DNA of 64,000 bases from Archilochus colubris (Eukaryota; Chordata; Aves; Apodiformes; Trochilidae). The notes beneath the pieces were generated by a model, which worked only from the letters and a program-made list of their open reading frames with translations, did no database searches and had not been told where the DNA came from. The position numbers and the translations under genes are program-made. Each line of letters opens with the position of its first letter. The first letter of the stretch is position 1. The stretch is taken from NCBI GenBank assembly GCA_023079485.1, contig CM041092.1:8135127-8199126 (forward strand). The letters run 5' to 3'. This document shows positions 50,770 through 62,833 of the stretch, piece after piece.

Positions 50770-50865
50770 ATGAACTCGCAAACTCATCAGAAACCAGATT
50801 GTCCTTGGAAGATCTCTTCAGAAAAGAGTTCATAGTGCATAATCCAGAAGCCAAATGGATTAATG
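50770..50865 (+). CDS. DPP10: DPP10 internal exon: start of the extracellular stalk
   Basis: This 96-nt exon follows TTTATTTTAG and ends at AATG|GTAACT. Two bases complete the Asp codon begun in the exon at 43012-43126; then come 31 codons and one trailing base, so the exon is phase 1 at both ends and its length divides by three. The peptide includes ELANSSETRLSLEDLFRKEF and then IVHNPEAKWIN. The SSETRLSLEDLFRK stretch is DPP10-like; as I recall, DPP6 has a different, lysine-rich sequence here, so the paralogue call rests mainly on this exon. It contains one N-glycosylation sequon, Asn-Ser-Ser, a few residues outside the membrane. The segment leads towards the beta-propeller domain, whose exons lie beyond the window. 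The intron separating it from the transmembrane exon is 7,643 bp. Confidence 0.96.
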
Positions 50866-53800
50866 GTAACTGTGTAATCTCTCACATAATTTGAAACTAT
50901 TTTAAAATATTGAATTATGCCACTATTCAGGCACTGAGAAAGAATCATTTAAAATTTCAAACTATTTTGATTTTGGCCAGTGTCCTGGTTTTCCTTGCAG
51001 TTCTGAATCATGTCTGTCTCATTAATTTTTGAAGTGGTTTTCTAATTTTAAAGCTCTGTCTAGTGGAAATGCACTACAGTTTTCTGTCTGTGATGTAGAC
51101 ACAGTTGGAGGCAATGATGTGGAATTGTTTTTAAGAACTGGATCTTGTTTACGGATACATAAAAGGATAATTCAGAAAATTAAATTGTTCTATTAATATC
51201 CGAGCTTTGGAATTCTAGAAGTGGTTTTGACATTCCCATCTGGAACGGATTCTTAAATATTTCAATATCCTTGTTCAGCTCTTAGTCATTTTCTGGTGTC
51301 CTCAAGTTGTTCTTAAAGTTCTCCTTTATGCAATGATCTATAAATGGTATGCAGGTTCATAAGTAATTTGTGAAAACTAAACCACTCTTTTTTCACCTCA
51401 TTGAACTCATTTTCTCTTGAGCACGTGTTCATGTTCTCTCTGTTTCCAAGAAATGTATGAGTAGCACAATAGTAACCATCTGTTTTGTGTCATTACAGTT
51501 GGATTGCTGTATTATTCCAGGTGTTATAATTAAAAGGATTAACAATAGCCTTTGTGCAAAACAAGATTATTGTTAAGGAGTGCTCCATGGAAAGAAGTTT
51601 GAAAGGCAATGTGAGAACTCCTGAGCTTGCAATTAGGTGTTTCCTTCTGTTTATTTGCCAAAGAAGCAACTAAGTTTGGTGGCATGAAAAAAGGAAAAGA
51701 ATGGACTTTTAATTACTAGAGTATGTGTGTGTATGGGAATTGAGGTCAAAGATGGAAAAATTAAGATTTTTTTTTCTTTGAGAATTTCCAGTGTGGTCAA
51801 TGAAATCAGTTATCTTCCATTTTAAGCCAAATGGAGAGTCTTGCTTTTATATTTACTTTTAAGACATAGGAACAGATTATAGTTTCTTTCCTTGCATGGT
51901 AACATTGCAGTTGTAGCATATTAATGGAAAATGAATAATTTAATCTTCAGCATTCATGGCTGTGGAGCTAGAGGGGACCATTTGGCACTTTCTTTGGATA
52001 CTGGCAGTATAAGAGCTTCTGGACTCTGCACGGGAAGATTTTAGCAGAAAATAATTAGTTACTTGCTACTGCTTTTTGCCCCTCTTGGGTAGAATAATTT
52101 GTATCCATCTGAAAATTTTATCAACTTGGCCTCCTGGATAGGGATGGGACTAGACACTGGAAAAGTGATTCGTTGTATAAGCAGTTTCTGCAGGGTCTAG
52201 AGCATGTTTTGTAGAAAAATGTAGGATTGAAGGATTTCAAGTGCTAGATGAATCACAGTGTTCTTAGGTAAAGTCTGGTATTTAAATTATTCCAGATAAT
52301 GAAACATTACATACTGATGTGTGAATTTCTCTAGCATTATCTTCCAAATATGGTATTTTTTCCTTGTTTGCAAGTTGCTCTACTACAAAAATCATCCCTA
52401 CACAGTAATTTTTAGTCCCCTTTGTAATAAGAAAAGCTCTTAATACAGGAGTTCTTACAGTACATTTCCTTTTCTACTTGACACTGAGTCCACAATTTTT
52501 ATGTGCTTGCCACTAAAGTTAATAATTATGCAAATGGTTTAAGCTGCAGAGGAATTGTTGTTCTTTATCTGAGATAATCAGCTGTTGTCAAAGAAAAACA
52601 CAAACTTTTCATCTAGCTTTAAGAGTGACAAAATATATTCATAGTTAATGTTAATGTGAGGATGTACCTATGCAGCCATCTTTCAGATTTCTTACTCCCT
52701 TCCTTCTTTTTTGTTTTACTTCAAAGGCCTTTTTTTTTTTCAAACCCCAACTTGGATTTTTGTCTCTCTCTGCAAGAATTTACAAAGGAAAGAAAAATAA
52801 TCATAAAAATAATAATAAAAAATGATGGCTAATTTTTTCCTGAAAATAACAACTGAGTAGTTTAATAAGCTTTTTCAATTATAAATCTGGTGAACTGTTT
52901 TTTAAAGGACATTGTGGAGAGGATACACAACCATCAGTCAGTTCAATCTGTGTTATCCTTAAGAGCATTCCATTTTGGAAAGCATTCCAGTTGCTTGACA
53001 AAGCTTTGAAGATGTTAAATGAAAGTACATCTTCCCTTAGCATCATTGATCTTCAGATTTTCTAATAGGAAGTGAAAAGTTAAAATAATGTTAGGTTATA
53101 ATAAAAGTACTTAAATCACACAGCCTGCTGCTACTGAGAAGGGCTTTGCATTAGATGGCAAACCAGCTTGGCTTACTTAAGTCTAAGTAAAAAACTGCTA
53201 TGTAGTATAAAATATCCAGTGTAATTAAATATAATAAAGCACAGCAGTTAAACCCCTATGGTTTCCCTTGCCAAAACACTTGTCAAGAGACTTAATGTAC
53301 TTTGTATTGCTTCTGTCTTGGATTCTAACCATTTAGTAACAGGAACCAGTCTCTGCTTCAGTTCAGGCACAGCATCTCATGTCATCTCATCTCAAACTGG
53401 TGGCTGGTGCCCTGCCCAGGGCCCTTGCTGTATGCAGGGGGCAGAGAGAGGCAGGGAGGCAGCTGGACCTGATGTCCCCTGCTGCAGATGATACACAGAA
53501 CTCTAAAATGGTTGGGGATGGGTTTGACCCTTGGTGTCATCCTGGCAAACACAGTTCTTTGACTAATCAAATGAATATTAATGCACCATTTTAATGAGAG
53601 ATTTATGGAGAAAACATTTATTTGTACCTCTTTTTTGGGTTTTGTTTTTTTTTTAGTCCTATTTTTGGAATGAGGTTTACCAGTTTGTCCAGCATACAGT
53701 CCCAGGTTGTGGTGGAAATCTCAGCAGGTATAAATTGTTTGGATTTAATTTCCAAAGCAGACAATTATTGCACATATGCTTTCAAGGCAAAGACTCTTCA

Positions 53801-56800
53801 ATGCTTCTTTTTTCCTTTTACAGTTTTATTATGTTTCTTTGGAGATGATAATAAACAACTCTATTTGGCCTTCAGACCAGTGTCAAGGCAATAAATGTGT
53901 TTTAACTCAGGCTTTTGTATATGGTTGTTTTATTTTTGGCTTGATATTATATCCAGATATCCAGTATTTGCTTCAGCAGCTTTCATTTGCTGAGTAATAC
54001 AAGTTCTGATGTGAGCATCTTTATTCACACACATCAATTTTATCAGCATGGAGGAAAAAAAGAATGAGTGATGCTTACCTTTTTGAAACATCAAATGATT
54101 TGGTGACTTCCTGCAGATTTATTTGTGGCTCTCTTAGCGTTCTGGACACTGCCTTTATCATCTGGGGACTGAAATGTGCAGACAATGGCCTTTCCTTGAG
54201 TCTCTCTTGGCCTTTGTCTGCCCTGAAAAGTTAAATAAAAAGTTACTCTGAGAAACCTGTCATGAATATGGTTGAAACTGCCTTAAAACAAGTGGATGAT
54301 AAAAATGGAAGTGGTTTGGGAAGCACAGCATGCAGATTCCACAGTACCACCTGTGCCAGCTTTGCTAGAAACTATGGTTTAAAACACTTGGCACTTTTTA
54401 AAGCAAGCTTTTTTTCCACACAGGGAAAATGAACTTTATTTGTCAGAGCTGAGCATTTCGTGATGTTTGCCAATGTATATGGGTCAAGTACAAGAAGTAA
54501 GCCCATCACTGAGCAATAAAAGAAGACAGATTCTGCTTCAGAAAGTTGTTGCTGGGTTGGAATCAATAATCAGACAAATAGCTCTATTAGAATTACATAT
54601 CGATATATGTTGGTATTACTCTTGTAATTTATGATGGATATTATTAAGAATGAGGTCCTATGCTGGTGGTTTTTCTTTTCCCCTCCCTTAAATGAGATGT
54701 GAGTCTGAAGTGGCCAAGCTGGAATGAGGCCATGATGCACAAGGGCATTTTCAGTGTAGCAGAAGCTGAGCTTGACATTGAGCTATTTAGGGTGTGATCT
54801 GATGCATTAATGCTCTGTCAGGGACTGGGGCAGAAGTGAAGAGAGGTGCATCTGCTGGTGCTCCTACCAGCCCTGCACATCGTTTTTATTATTTATCTAA
54901 AACTGGCTGTGCGGAGCCTGAACCTGGAAGCAAGGCCAGGGAGTTGTTTTGTTGCCTGTGGTTCAATGTAAAGGGTTATTTTTGAAAGGCAGCAAAGGGT
55001 GGTTGGATTTTGGTTCCCAATGCAGGGAAAAGCAGCACATACAATAATTACAACAGAATAATCCTAGGTAGGGCTCCAGTCTTGGGAGGCTTTTAGCTAA
55101 AACTCTTTATTTCCTTAAACTCTAGCAATGCTTAAATTACACACCAGTTTTTGCCACCTCTGAAGACAAAGTTTTGGAAAATCCCCAGAGAATTTGAAAA
55201 GATACATAGAGTGTCTCCAGGCTGGCTGAAGTCTCTCAAAAGCTGCTAAAAAAGAGGAATAGAAGTTTTGATCAATACTGTTCCACTGATTTATTAAAGT
55301 AAGTTGTTAAGCTAAAAAGTTTAAACAACATTGCTCTGAAATTGATCAAATTATTCAATTTTCTCATTGGGTAATTGAATGGAGGAGTTTGGGGCTGTAT
55401 TTGTGCTGATGCTGAAGATTTCCCTTCAACTCAGCTGGAGGTTGTTCAGGGTAGGGCTGTGGAGACAACCAGCCCTGGTACGAGGCACAATGTACCTTGC
55501 TGTGTCCCTGGATGCAGGAATTATGGCTTTTCAAACAATAGCCAGGATTGGTTTAGGAAAAATTTTGGTTTTCTTGTTTATTTTGGCTTGTGCAGTATTT
55601 TAAGTAGGATGGCAAATAAGAAAGCATGAAACAATTTGGGTTGCAACTGCGTGAATATAACACACACTTTAAAAAGATGGGAGAATTCTATCCTTCTTTT
55701 TTTGTGTGGAAGTGGACATTTAATTTTATTTCAGTAGAGATTTGTAAGAAACCAAGTGGTCTCTTTCATCAGTAGTCATTATCACAAAGTGAATATTAAT
55801 TTTATTCCACGATGCTTTTGTGCCTCAGATTCAGACCTGTCCTTGAGAGTGGATCTCTCCTGTTTAGACATGGTGGTTCTGCAGCTGTGATCCACTCAGC
55901 AGGATAGTAGCAGAGCTCCCCTGAAGGCCAGAGACCAGATTACTGTTCTTGTCATCCTCTCAGAAAGGTGTTTTGTCTTCCTCATTACAATTCTTTATTT
56001 CACTGGTTGTAACACAATAGAGCTTTTTTCTCAGTCACTTTTTCCTCTAGACTATATGCAGTCTAGTCTTTAAATAATGTCACTTTGTGGCTATTTTTAC
56101 TGATCTTCCTTGCCCAGACATACTGTTAGGAGCTGCTGCATGCACTATATTTCTTTCTGTATTCCTATTATTGATGTCTCTGAGGTGCCACATGACTTGC
56201 CTGCTTATAAGTAGATCTTGGGTGATTTCTGCTCAGATCAGCTGTCTTAAGCCCTGTTGCTGCATCAATACTGTTCCAGTGTAAAGGACTGCTAACAAGC
56301 ATTAAACAGTGCCATGCATTTAGGGCCATTAACTTGTGTCACCAGTGTATTTTGTATATGACTTCTTAGCTCACCTCTTAAGAAATCTCACTTCCTTCAC
56401 CAATATTCTTTGTACACTAGTACAGAATTCTATTAGACCTGACCTCTACACTGTCTTGGAGGTCCCTCTTCACTTGAGCAGTACTACTTTTGACTGCAGT
56501 TTTTTTCCTGGGCGTTTGTTGTCTGATTATTTTTGGTTTGGTAGTTGTTTGGGTTTTTTTACCCTCTTACTTCCTTCACAGAGTACCTGAAATTTATTTT
56601 CCTTTAGTTCTTGTAACAATTTACCTTTAGTTTTATTCATTAAGATGTAAACTGATTTGATGCTTATTGAAATCTGTGGAGTTAAAATCCACAGATTGTG
56701 ATATAAATTAGGAAAAAATGAAATTAAGGGTTACAACTAGTGTAAGATCAAACTACCTTTTCCCACATTTAGCCAAAAATAGAAGTAATCATTGCAGTCC

Positions 56801-59079
56801 TTCTTAAAATTTATTTCCTTATTGATTTTTTACTTATTCCACAAGCCAAAGCATTAAGACTTTAACAAAGAGATCAATATACTTACACTCTCCTTGCATA
56901 AGTATTTTATAAGTATCTGTTGTTTAAGGTACTCTATTTTGAAAGAGGTTAGCAGAATGTTTTACATTTTCCAAGCACTATTTGTAGATAGCAACTTAAT
57001 GCTGAAGAGTTAAAGACTGTATGTGAACCCCTTGGAAAGTGGACCAACACTTAATAAATCAGTTCTTTCTGTCTGTTGAAGGAAAAGACTCCTGAATGTA
57101 GTGCACATATTAATGTTACTGTTCCAGTTACTGTAGCAATGTCCATGAAAGAGGGAGACTTTTTCCCAAGTAATACATTTTTAAGTTAGAAAGTCTTTAA
57201 TGTGAGCCAAGTATAAAGTGGAAGCACTACGTCATTGCTCTTAGGATGAAATAGTTTTATTACATTAGCAAACTTCAACCATGGACTGAGAGGTTTAGAA
57301 TGATAAAAGCCTATGAGTGCTATATAACAGATTTGTGAGTTCCCTCCAGGGTCTCACACTTTTTTCTGTTATACATAAAGACTCCAGAGATGTCTCTATT
57401 CATATATTCATGCACCAGGTTTATGTACATGCAGACTGTATTCTTTCCACCCTGTGCTCCCTTGTTCCATTTTCCTCTCTTATCATCCCTGCTCCTGAGC
57501 AGAAGGTTACCTGTTGGCCAGGTGGAGCTGTAGTCATTTCCCTGTGGATTGTGTTTGTAGTGACCTGTCAAATTTGCCTTTGGAAGCTGCTGTTCATCTG
57601 TGGAGCTGGTTTCATGGTCCTTCTTACAGGCTCATTTAAGTCAGGGGTAATTTGCTCATCAGCAATTTGATTCTGTTAGAAGGAGAGCTGCACAGGAAGG
57701 GGCTGTGCCTTCAGTTCTACCCACATGCAACAGCTCTGTTGCTCATTTGCCTGAAAAAACCTTCCAATTTTCTTCAGTTTTCATACCTCTGTAAACAGAC
57801 AGCCCTTTAACAAGTGCTCAGTTTGTGTTTTGTGGCATATTAGTAAGCTGTGTAGTTTTATGGCAGCTATCTTTGAAAGCAAAATTTTACATTTCTAATC
57901 CTTATCTTTTTTTTGTTCATTTTGTTCTTGAATTAAGAAGCAGAAAAAACAGTGCTTTGTCTACCATTCTGTATTGCTCAAATGATTACACAAGGGATCA
58001 AATTGCATTTCTTAAACATATATGAATCTATACACTATTTATATATTTACTACACCTTTAGGCCTTATTTTCTTTGCTCTCTTTAGTGTATTCCACTGTG
58101 TATACTCTGATTTTTCTTTTCCTGTTTAAATGGCAGTTTTCAGAGACAGTGACTCATATTTATCATTCATTCATCCATTCCCTGGCCTGTTTTGCTTTCT
58201 GTGCCATGTGTTCTTTTTCTTAAATATATGAACTGATTCTCTGCCTCTGGGGTGGCAAGGCAGTTCAGACACACATGAACAGGTTCCAGGGCAATCTTAT
58301 TCTTCATATGAAAATCTGGTTGGGACTTGAATACTTTGGCTTTTTCTGCCTGTCAGTGTAATGCAAGATGACTTTTGGTTTTAGTTTAGAATTCTTTGAA
58401 GCGTCTCTTTAGTGCATTCTGTAAAGTTCTCAAGTATTTTAGTTGAGTAGTAGAAGATGGAACAAGTGTTACACTTACCTATTTCTTTTAGGTATGTCAG
58501 GATTAGTGAGGAAAGGCACTTAAGGGAGAAATATACAGAGTAAAGGCATAAAACTGGTAACAACAGAAACGTAATGAGAAAAAAGGAAAGCGACTTAGTA
58601 AAGAGAAAGCAGCAGTGGGAACAGAAATGAGCAATGAAGGGTCAGTCCAGTGGAGATCACAAAGGCCAGTGTTAGTGCCTTATCAGAGCCTCAGTACCCA
58701 CGTTTCCCATTAAAGATTTATATAACTCCAGGCAGCTTCTGAGTGAACACATGTAGGTGGTGAGAGTTTCCACTTCATCATCCATTTAATCAGGATTCCT
58801 CACCTCTAAGAGGCAGGGATTGGCCCTAGTGATGAGTGGAAGACCCGAGGCTGGTCCTAAAGGCACTCATGGTGCATCACTCATGAAGCCAGCCCTGAAA
58901 CCAAAGCCACACTATTGCCTTAACCCTGGTGACACACTGCCTGAGAAGTACCTGGTGGGATGACCTGCCTGCTGTTTTGTCTGGCCGAAAGGTGTGATTT
59001 ATACTTGTTGCTACATATTTATTTAGGGATGTCTGAAGTGCAGTGAGAAATAAAGTGCTATGAACTTTACATTTTTGAC
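50866..59079. other. Intronic sequence with no recognised gene
   Basis: No CR1, coding exon or RNA was recognised in this 8.2-kb part of the downstream intron. T runs occur near 52729 and 53648. Open frames are short and lack motifs. Confidence 0.6.
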
Positions 59080-59143
59080 AGTGTGATTTAATTACATTAC
59101 ACATGAGATGTGATTATAGAATCACATTAAGTGTGATTTAATT
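59080..59143. repeat. TGTGATT repeat cluster with hairpin
   Basis: A 14-base direct repeat, AGTGTGATTTAATT, occurs at 59080-59093 and 59130-59143. Between the copies lies the hairpin ATGTGATT-ATAG-AATCACAT (59108-59127), a perfect 8-bp stem with a 4-base loop. Counting both strands, TGTGATT occurs four times in 64 bases. It could be a remnant of a duplicated motif or a dense binding site; no family is recognised. Confidence 0.85.
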
Positions 59144-62100
59144 CCATAAACTTTTAATTTACTGTTGCAGAAATCCAGTGTGGCCTCCATACTGTCTGCA
59201 CAAGTCTGTACAGTTGAGATGAACCAGAGGCAACATGATGTTTGCTTGTTTACCCAATCTGACAAAGTTCTGGGCAATTTCTGTGGGATACTTGCCAACT
59301 AGTAATCATCATAGCAACCATGTATCCTCTTGACAGATCCATAACTCTTCACTGATTTTGGTCCATTAATAAGGCTATAGAAACCCACAGCCTCTCTAGT
59401 GAGATAATTAAATTGTGGTCACTTTGTTAAAATAAAATGACTAAAACACAGGACCAGGAGAAACAATCAGGGTTTTTTTGGACAGAATTTAGATATGGGC
59501 TCCCCATGCTGAGAGCCATTGAGCTTAAACCCAGTTTATGCTGAAATTTTATATATTTTTCTCATCAGGAAAAAAGCAAATCTTTATTTTTGAGAAGATT
59601 TTTATCCATAGTTGAATTTACTTGTTGAAGACCATCTTACTTTATAGGTGTTTCAAGAAGAAATGTACTTGAAGCCAACTTTTGGCAAATAGTTGACAAA
59701 ATTTCTTGTGCATGTGGAATAATGATTTTTTTAAGTTCATCTAAAGCTACCTGGAAGCCTAAAGTCTGCTAAAGGTCTGTGAATTGTAATTTGAAAGTAA
59801 AAATTGAAAGTATGTGAAGCTTTCAAAATATGTCCATGAAAACCTAGGGATTTAGAGACCTCATTGGAAAAATATGTCAAGCAGGTGAGTTAATTTACTT
59901 TACTGCAGGACAGGCACTACATGAAAATTGGTTGTAACAGCTTCAAAAGTAGTAGTTATTGACCCCATCCTAGAGCAGCCCTCTCTAAGATAAGAAGCTG
60001 GCTTTTGTTTTTCTTCTTAGGCTTGGAGTTACCTCATATGTCTTGTCTGTAGCAAGGGCTCAGATATTTATGGATTTGTTACCAGGATCTCAACTGAAAC
60101 AGCTCATTCATTTGTAAAGGTCACTAAGCAGCTGTCAGATGATGATAACTTCTCAGGAAGGACTCATAGAAGTTAGATTCAGAGTGACGATTCTGGTTGG
60201 TTGATATTTTTTGTTTGGTTTGGTTTTTTTGTTTCTTTTTTTTAACTCTTCACTTACAAGTTTTGAATGGGAGGGTATCTGTAGAAACTTTGTTGTAAAA
60301 AAGGTTTGAATAATTCACAGTGGCTTTCACTCATTGTGGATGGTGCTATATAATTTTTTTAGTGTTGATATCTCTTTAGTACAATAATTTTGCTTTTACA
60401 TGTCTGTTATTTTCAAGTATTTTATATTGCTTGTGTAAACTATCTTTAGTTCATGCAAAAAAATGCAGTATTTTGGTATTATCAGAGTGAGCAGTTCAAC
60501 ATTAGAAAACCAAGTATTTTGATGTATTCTATTTGACAGTGATGTCATTTCTTAAAATAATACTAAGATTTTAAATTTATTCTACTTTGAAATAAGAATG
60601 CATGCACTCTGCAGTATTTTTTTTTCCTGGTCATCTATGTGGGCACTTTAGGAAGCTCTAAGCCATATTATCAAATACATCTCCAAACCACAGTATAAAT
60701 TAACCAAACCACGATGTCATGTTCCATTCATGGAAATTAACTGCAGAGTTAGTATTATAACCTGCAGCATTCTCATTGATTTCTGATGGATTCCAGGTGT
60801 ATAGATGTAAGGAAATTGGCTGCTGCTATGAGATGTTTCAAAAGTGGTTGTTAGACTTTTGCTTTCTGCACATACAGTGAAATTTATTCAAGTTATGGAT
60901 TTTTACCATTTTTCCTTTTGTCTCACCCATCATTGTACTTTCTCTTCCCAGAGGCAAGGGCTCACTGGTTTAGCTAGTTAGTCTTTAAGCAATTCAAAAT
61001 TATTTTATGTGATGTTACACGAATGTTTCTCTCTGTTTTGATCCTCTGTCTTCTTTTCCAGCTATTTCATGAGCCCCTATTGTGGTAAATAGTTGAGAAC
61101 AATTTGGCCTCCAAGCTCCATTTATGAAGGTCTTGATTATCCCATGCACGTTACTTTAATGGAAATAATAACAGTAGTTATACTTTATTATTTCAGTAGA
61201 GTTAGAAAGATGAATTATATTTTTAACTACATAGCTAACTCTGAGGGCAGAGCATTGAAAAAGAGCTGAAAGTGAAGATGCACATTTTTTTTTACTTCAG
61301 GTAGTGTTGTCATCTCCCCTGTTTGGTGTACAGTATGTGGAAGCAGAGGCAGACAAAACAGCTTTCAGGACTCAATGCTTTCAGTATCATTCCCATCTTC
61401 AGAGAGATCTTTTACTAATTTTTACTAAACATTTCTTTAGTATAAGATACACAGGGTTTGTGGAAATTCATTTAATATCTATCTTATCCCATGCTTCCTG
61501 ATTGTGTTTAGTAAACAGAAATCATAGGAGAAAAGCTTCTTAATTTTATTCAATAACTTGAACTGTGTACATTAATATATTTGCAGCTACTCAGTGCATG
61601 TCTGTTCTTTTGATACTGGTACTGAATGTCAGTACATTGTCATGATGAAATATATTTTAAATTACTACAGAAGTTCAATAGAGGGTATTTCAGTTTAAAT
61701 GAAGTCAGAATACATGGAGATGAATTTTGAATTAGAATTTTAAAAAGGCTTGGGACTTTTTGGTACACCTGCTAAATGTAATTCCTCTGCTGAGTAACAG
61801 TTTATAATATTTTATTTGTGGAATAGAAAAAAGATGTATATATAAAATAATAAAAGTTGATTTGGGAGGAGTGCAGAGCACCCCCCTCTCACTACGAACC
61901 TCTTATAGATACTAATTAAACATAACACTTGGCAAAATAGCATTTGTTCTTTCTTTGGTGTAAGAGAATTCAGGGAGTCCGTTGTTTGCGAGTTGTCTGA
62001 CTGTGTTAATTGAGGTATAGACAGTAGTGGAAATAGCTCAGGAAAAGCATTTGGTCTTATAGCAAACAGGGAACCTGATGCTGAGAAGCTACTAAATGCC

Positions 62101-62561
62101 ACTGACATTGCCAGTGCTACCAATTGCACAGGGAAACTCTGGTTTGATATGGCAAGCCAAGATCATCTTTTAATGGCTTTTTGGGCATTTTTGCTATGCT
62201 TTGTTTTTGTGGTTTGTTTTTGTTGTTGTTGTTGTTGGGGTTTTTTTTTAATTGTGTTGAAGATTATGCTGGATTAAGAACTGGGCTCTAATCTTTTTTT
62301 TGAGGGGGAGCTAATCTTAATGAGCAACTTGCACCAAAAAACAGAATGACACCTGTAAGACTTCTTGTTCTTTCCCTGAGGGCTGGTTATAGCCTCCCTT
62401 TGGCCCACTCCTCAGGAACAGATAAAACTTACTGCTTTGACTGAGTATTTACTGAATAAGTGAAAAAAAGGTGAATATGAATCTGTTTGGTATTTTAGAA
62501 ATGCCATGTGTTTAACACCAGAGTTATTAAAACATGAGTAACTGTGTGTTCATTGAGCAGT
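59144..62561. other. Intronic sequence with no recognised gene
   Basis: AT-rich intron. It contains T/G-rich runs near 60210-60243 and a short (TTG)n repeat at 62221-62237; nothing else is recognised. Confidence 0.6.
62221..62237. repeat. (TTG)n short microsatellite
   Basis: Five to six TGT/TTG units followed by GGGG and a T9 run. Confidence 0.9.
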
Positions 62562-62833
62562 TTGTGTGGGAAGGGACCACTGAAGGTGATCTAGGTCAGC
62601 CCTCCTGCAGTGAGCTTTTCAGCCAAATCAGGGTGCTCAGAGCCCCATCCAGCCTGCCCTTGGATGTTTCTAGGGATAGGGTTTCTACAAGGTCTCTGGG
62701 TAACCTGTTCTAGGGTTTCACCCCCCTCACTCAAAAAAATTCTTTGTCAAATCTAGTCTGAATCTGTCTTCTAGTTTAAATCTACTACCCTTGTCCTATT
62801 GTGAGAGGCCCTATTAAAAAGTCTGTTCCCAAG
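62562..62833 (-). mobile_element. Old CR1 LINE 3' fragment
   Basis: Diverged minus-strand CR1. On the plus strand: GTGGGAAGGGACCACTGAAGGTGATCTAGGTCAGCCC, GGGTGCTCAGAGCCCCATCCAGCCTGCCCTTGGATGTTTC, AGGGTTTCTACAAGGTCTCTGGGTAACCTGTTCTAGGG, then TCACTCAAAAAAATTCTTTG and CTACCCTTGTCCTATTGTGAGAGGCCC. The order and spacing follow the CR1 3' UTR and the ORF2 end in reverse. The terminal octamers are gone. Confidence 0.85.

Noticed and set aside
53258..53491. GC-richer open frame (77 codons) as a small gene
   Set aside because: No motif, no splice context and only a short rise in GC content.
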